In this document: positions 61,527 through 64,000 of the stretch, in pieces
Layout of the letters: each line of letters begins with the position of its first letter
How positions within the stretch are numbered: the stretch's first letter is position 1
Origin: Anaerostipes rhamnosivorans
GTDB lineage: Bacteria; Bacillota; Clostridia; Lachnospirales; Lachnospiraceae
Length of the DNA stretch: 64,000 bases
Reading direction: 5' to 3'
Assembly (NCBI RefSeq): GCF_005280655.1
Contig: NZ_CP040058.1
Coordinates: forward strand, 3,279,001-3,343,000
Made by a program: the position numbers and the translations under genes
Notes under the pieces: model-generated
The model's database searches: none
What the model was told of the DNA's origin: nothing
The model's input: the letters and a program-made list of their open reading frames with translations, nothing else

Positions 61527-61943
61527 CTAGAGTTCTTTCCTGATTGCTTCCCTGAGCTGTTCCATCTCTCCGTCCCCATAGCTGAGTTCTTTCCATCCCA
61601 TACTCACGGTATCCCCTTCATATCTCGGGATGATATGCATATGAAAATGGAAAACAGTCTGGCCTGCCACAGTTCCATTGTTCTGTAGAATATTCATTCC
61701 GTCACAGTCAAGCACTGTCTTTAACGCCCTTGCCACCAAAGCTGCAAGTTCAAACAGCTGCCCGGCAGTTGCAGTGTCTATATCGTAGATATTATCAAAA
61801 TGTTCTTTTGGCAGGATCAGCACATGCCCCTTGTTGGCCGGAGCAATATCCATGATCACCTTAAACTTCGAGTTCTCATAAATTGTGGCTGAGGGTATTT
61901 CCCCGCTTATGATCTTGCAAAATATACAATCCTGTTTCTTCAT
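61527..61943 (-). CDS. HIT family nucleotide hydrolase/transferase
   Basis: A 138-residue histidine-triad protein. FCKIISGEIPSATIYE at the start, VLILPKEHFDNIYDID near 45 and the triad HFHMHIIPRYEGD near 100 give the HxHxH catalytic site for nucleoside phosphoramidate or dinucleotide hydrolysis. AAGGAG is 9 nt upstream of the ATG at 61943; an ATG at 61952 abuts the SD. First gene of the HIT-flavin reductase-aroK group. Confidence 0.93.
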   Translation of the reverse strand: MKKQDCIFCKIISGEIPSATIYENSKFKVIMDIAPANKGHVLILPKEHFDNIYDIDTATAGQLFELAALVARALKTVLDCDGMNILQNNGTVAGQTVFHFHMHIIPRYEGDTVSMGWKELSYGDGEMEQLREAIRKEL

Positions 61944-62042
61944 AATTTTCATCTCCTTTGGTTTGTATTGTATCTTATTTATAGGCCTTTTTCAAGAATC
62001 CAAAAATGAAGTGTGAAATTATTACTATAGTATTCGCGCAAC

Positions 62043-62466
62043 AAAAAAAGGTGAGTCTTTGCGACTCACCTTTTAAATATTTAATTGTAATTAACCGGAG
62101 GCTTTTATTCGAAACGCCCTATTTCATACATGCCATACACAACTTCTGTATTCCCTTCAATCTCTCAATCAATCCGAACTCTGAGTCTTTGCGACTCACA
62201 TATCAAACTTCTTGATCTTTCATTTCTTTTTATTCCGTTCTCTTCTATATACAACTGATTCTTCGATTGACGCTCTACCTGTCCTGTCTCTCCGATCTTT
62301 GTATAAAATCTATACTGGACAACTTATCCTATATTCTGAAGGCTCACTGTATGAAATTTATTACTTATTGTATATAGAATGTCTTCTATGTCTTGCGACA
62401 TAATATCCAAACAATATCGCCTCCCATCGACTCTTTTAAGAAATCCGTTAACTCGTTCCTCTTTAT
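62043..62466 (-). ncRNA. Predicted orphan transcript, probably non-coding
   Basis: A consensus promoter (62473-62501) drives the minus strand, and a strong terminator closes it at 62043-62074, giving about 424 nt with no good ORF. Three stem-loops share an apex GUC-GCAA(A)-GAC: TATGTC-GCAA-GACATA (62387-62402), TGAGTC-GCAAA-GACTCA (62182-62198) and the terminator GGTGAGTC-GCAAA-GACTCACC (62050-62070). It does not match tmRNA, RNase P, SRP or 6S RNA as far as I can tell. A reading frame with one internal TAA runs through 62163-62480, so a decayed gene is an alternative. Confidence 0.5.
62050..62074. terminator. Bidirectional terminator of the orphan transcript
   Basis: GGTGAGTC/GACTCACC stem with a 5-nt loop, flanked by AAAAAAA and TTTT, so T-tracts occur on both strands. 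On the minus strand seven T follow. Confidence 0.9.
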
Positions 62467-62472
62467 GGTTTT

Positions 62473-62501
62473 ATTATAAAAAACAACGCCGATATTGTCA
62501 A
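62473..62501 (-). promoter_or_regulatory. Consensus promoter of the orphan transcript
   Basis: TTGACA (62496-62501) and TATAAT (62473-62478) on the minus strand, exactly 17 nt apart: a perfect match to the vegetative consensus. Confidence 0.88.
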
Positions 62502-62585
62502 GCAATTTAAATATGTATACAGTGTTTTTTGTTTTCTTCTTATTTTATTCTAAATATTCTGAAAACTTTACCTTCATTTTTCACT

Positions 62586-62616
62586 TTATCCACAGTTTGT
62601 TCACGATTTGTTCACA
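62586..62616 (+). promoter_or_regulatory. Cluster of DnaA-box-like 9-mers
   Basis: TTATCCACA (62586-62594, perfect DnaA box), TTGTTCACG (62597-62605) and TTGTTCACA (62608-62616) follow each other with 2-nt gaps, a period of 11 bp. They lie in AT-rich DNA about 150 nt past recR. The rest of 62500-62735 is AT-rich with one short hairpin (GAGGATTTTCATCCTC) and no gene. Confidence 0.5.
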
Positions 62617-62736
62617 TTTATTCAGTAGAATAAGAAATGTAAAGTAGTTAAACATTTTTAAATACTTTCAAATCCTACCCCTCTTGAGGATGAAAATCCT
62701 CTCCTTATTGTTTTAAAGTTTTAAAGTTACTTACAG

Positions 62737-62767
62737 AAAAAGAGCAGCCTGCCCGGCTGCTCTTTTT
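62737..62767. terminator. Terminator after recR
   Basis: AAAAAGAGCAGCC/GGCTGCTCTTTTT, a 13-bp stem with a 5-nt loop, just after the recR stop codon. It closes the dnaX-ybaB-recR operon. Confidence 0.92.
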
Positions 62768-62771
62768 CCTT

Positions 62772-63368
62772 TCATAATTCAGTTCTTCCTTCCAGTGCCC
62801 GAAGAAGGGTAACCTCATCAATATATTCCAAATCTCCGCCCACTGGTACTCCGCTGGCAATTTTGCTTACTTTGATGCCGGTCGGCTTCACAAGCTTGCT
62901 TATATACATTGCCGTGGTCTCTCCTTCAAGGCTTGAGTTGGTAGCAATAATCAGCTCTTTTACATCCCCCTGAAGTCTGGCCATCAGTTCTTTCAGCCGG
63001 ATGTCTGAAGGCCCGATTCCAAGCATCGGAGAAATGGCTCCGTGCAGAACGTGGTAAATACCCTCATATTTTCCTGTTTTTTCATAGGCCATCAGATCCC
63101 TTGTACTCTCCACTACCATGATCGTACTGTGATCCCGCTTGCTGCTGGAACAGATAGGACAGATGTCCTGATCTGTCAGGGTGCAGCATTCTCTGCAGTA
63201 ATGAACATTTTCCTTAGCATCTAAAATACTCTCAGACAAATGTTTCACCTGGTCATGCGGCATATTAATAATGTGGAAAGCAAGCCTCCCGGCCGATTTA
63301 GGTCCGATACCCGGAAGCTTCCCCAGTTCCTCAATCAATTTTGTGATCTGACTGCTGTAATAATCCAT
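62772..63368 (-). CDS. recR: Recombination mediator RecR
   Basis: Loads RecA with RecF/RecO at gaps in DNA. The 198-residue protein has the helix-hairpin-helix [18 protein letters not shown] near 14, the four-Cys zinc finger [16 protein letters not shown] near 57-72, and a Toprim domain with [16 protein letters not shown] near 82 and [12 protein letters not shown] near 150. Third gene of the conserved dnaX-ybaB-recR operon. Confidence 0.97.
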   Translation of the reverse strand: MDYYSSQITKLIEELGKLPGIGPKSAGRLAFHIINMPHDQVKHLSESILDAKENVHYCRECCTLTDQDICPICSSSKRDHSTIMVVESTRDLMAYEKTGKYEGIYHVLHGAISPMLGIGPSDIRLKELMARLQGDVKELIIATNSSLEGETTAMYISKLVKPTGIKVSKIASGVPVGGDLEYIDEVTLLRALEGRTEL

Positions 63369-63383
63369 ATCAATTATCCATCC

Positions 63384-63737
63384 TTAAAACGGGAATCCGC
63401 CTCCGAGTCCTCCGCCAAGTCCTCCAGTGATTTTCCCCATCTTGCTCTGTGAGTCCTCCTCCATCTTGCGGAGTGCCTCGTTGGTAGCCGCCACGATCAG
63501 GTCTTCCAGCATTTCAATATCGTCCGGATCAACTACTTCCTCGTCCAGGCTCACACCTACAACTTCTTTTTTACCGGATACCACTACCTTTACAACTCCG
63601 CCTCCGGCAGTTGCCTCATATGTGGTCTCCTCAAGTTCTTTTGTAGTTTCTTCCATCTGCTTCTGCATCTTCTGTGCCTGCTTCATCAGATTGTTCATAT
63701 TTCCGCCCATACCCGGAAATCCGCCTCTTTTTGCCAT
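63384..63737 (-). CDS. YbaB/EbfC nucleoid-associated protein
   Basis: DNA-binding protein of 117 residues with an N-terminal Gly/Met-rich segment, a long helix ([22 protein letters not shown]), the conserved [23 protein letters not shown] strand region (key GGG and GKK) and a Gly-rich C-terminus ending [15 protein letters not shown] precedes the ATG. It sits between dnaX and recR as in most Firmicutes. Confidence 0.95.
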   Translation of the reverse strand: MAKRGGFPGMGGNMNNLMKQAQKMQKQMEETTKELEETTYEATAGGGVVKVVVSGKKEVVGVSLDEEVVDPDDIEMLEDLIVAATNEALRKMEEDSQSKMGKITGGLGGGLGGGFPF

Positions 63738-63766
63738 CTCTTATACCTCCTGAAATAAATATCTTT

Positions 63767-64000
63767 TTATTCTTCTATCGTCACATCCATGTGAATGCAA
63801 TCCAAATTAATGGTGTCCTCGTTTTTCACGGACTCCAGTTCTCCGATCTCAATCTTTACCTGGAACCCCGATCTCTGAGCAAGCTCCGTTTCAAGAACCT
63901 CAATCTTTTCCGGGTGTCTCTGGAAGTAGTCCTTCCCCATATTCATGCTGCCCTCAGGCTTAAACATGAGTCTCAGTACCTCTGTGGATTCATCCGCGGT
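63767..64000 (-). CDS. dnaX: DNA polymerase III gamma/tau subunit, C-terminus (partial)
   Basis: Only the last 77 codons are in the window; the frame is open to the right edge. The segment carries no ATPase motif (that part is outside). It ends KNEDTINLDCIHMDVTIEE, and the identification rests on the conserved dnaX-ybaB-recR order and on similarity to clostridial DnaX C-termini. The stop is 29 nt before the ybaB start. Confidence 0.75.
   Translation of the reverse strand, partial: TADESTEVLRLMFKPEGSMNMGKDYFQRHPEKIEVLETELAQRSGFQVKIEIGELESVKNEDTINLDCIHMDVTIEE

Noticed and set aside
62212..62403. Plus-strand 63-codon ORF in the AT-rich region
   Set aside because: No SD, and it is antisense to the promoter-terminator transcript; composition is Leu/Tyr/Ser-rich as expected for random AT-rich DNA.
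62586..62616. Chromosomal replication origin
   Set aside because: Only one perfect DnaA box and no dnaA or dnaN in view; a regulatory cluster is the safer reading.

Overview
The window reads as chromosomal DNA of a spore-forming, obligately fermentative anaerobe of the Clostridia, most likely a member of the Lachnospiraceae (an Anaerostipes/Blautia-like gut organism). Supporting evidence: a SpoIIR homologue, pyruvate formate-lyase with its activase, several PTS sugar systems (one under a LevR/sigma-54 regulator), T-box, ZTP and adenine riboswitches, a BioY biotin transporter and strong AGGAGG ribosome-binding sites. The genus is an inference; no rRNA or tRNA gene is present to fix it. Base composition is moderate, with a distinctly AT-rich island near 62.0-62.75 kb.

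Layout. 0-4.3 kb: the end of a GNAT acetyltransferase and ileS behind a tRNA-Ile T-box leader. 4.3-11.3 kb: a LevR-controlled mannose-family PTS (IIA-IIB-IIC-IID) with a sigma-54 promoter and two esterase-type genes, plus a divergent HPr-like gene broken in a G-tract. 11.4-14.2 kb: nicotinate phosphoribosyltransferase, a PlsC acyltransferase and a small membrane protein. 14.2-21.7 kb: an alditol catabolic unit (galactitol-type PTS, zinc dehydrogenase, class II aldolase, PRD regulator) and a PfkB kinase. 21.8-26.0 kb: an orphan eukaryotic-type HisA, an RluA pseudouridine synthase and a two-component system. 26.1-30.2 kb: a pantothenate/CoA operon (panG-panB-panC-panD-coaBC). 30.3-34.7 kb: an AEC transporter, a methyltransferase, bioY-bioD under a BirA operator, two 38-residue membrane paralogues and spoIIR.

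34.8-41.4 kb is rich in RNA-based control: a ZTP riboswitch before pflAB, an adenine riboswitch before a chloramphenicol-acetyltransferase-like gene, and a leader peptide plus two intrinsic terminators before an ABC-F ATPase. 41.4-48.4 kb is an alpha-glucoside module (DeoR and two RpiR regulators, EIIA-Glc, GH4 phospho-alpha-glucosidase, EIIBC) whose two promoters share an operator at identical spacing. 48.7-52.1 kb is a class I ribonucleotide reductase. 52.1-61.9 kb carries an AraC/GyrI regulator, an amidase with a frameshifted membrane gene, metK-adenine deaminase-polysaccharide deacetylase, murA, shikimate kinase, a flavin reductase and a HIT protein. 62.0-64 kb holds an AT-rich stretch with a promoter-terminator transcript and a DnaA-box cluster, then recR-ybaB-dnaX (dnaX runs off the right edge).

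How the parts fit: formate from PFL feeds one-carbon and purine metabolism, matching ZTP sensing; the pan operon runs from ketoisovalerate to phosphopantetheine; three separate PTS modules feed glycolysis. The least expected elements are the adenine-riboswitch/CAT pair, the attenuated ABC-F gene, the paired RpiR-type operators, the AT-rich orphan transcript and two families of dispersed palindromic repeats, one of which abuts the terminators of two riboswitches.
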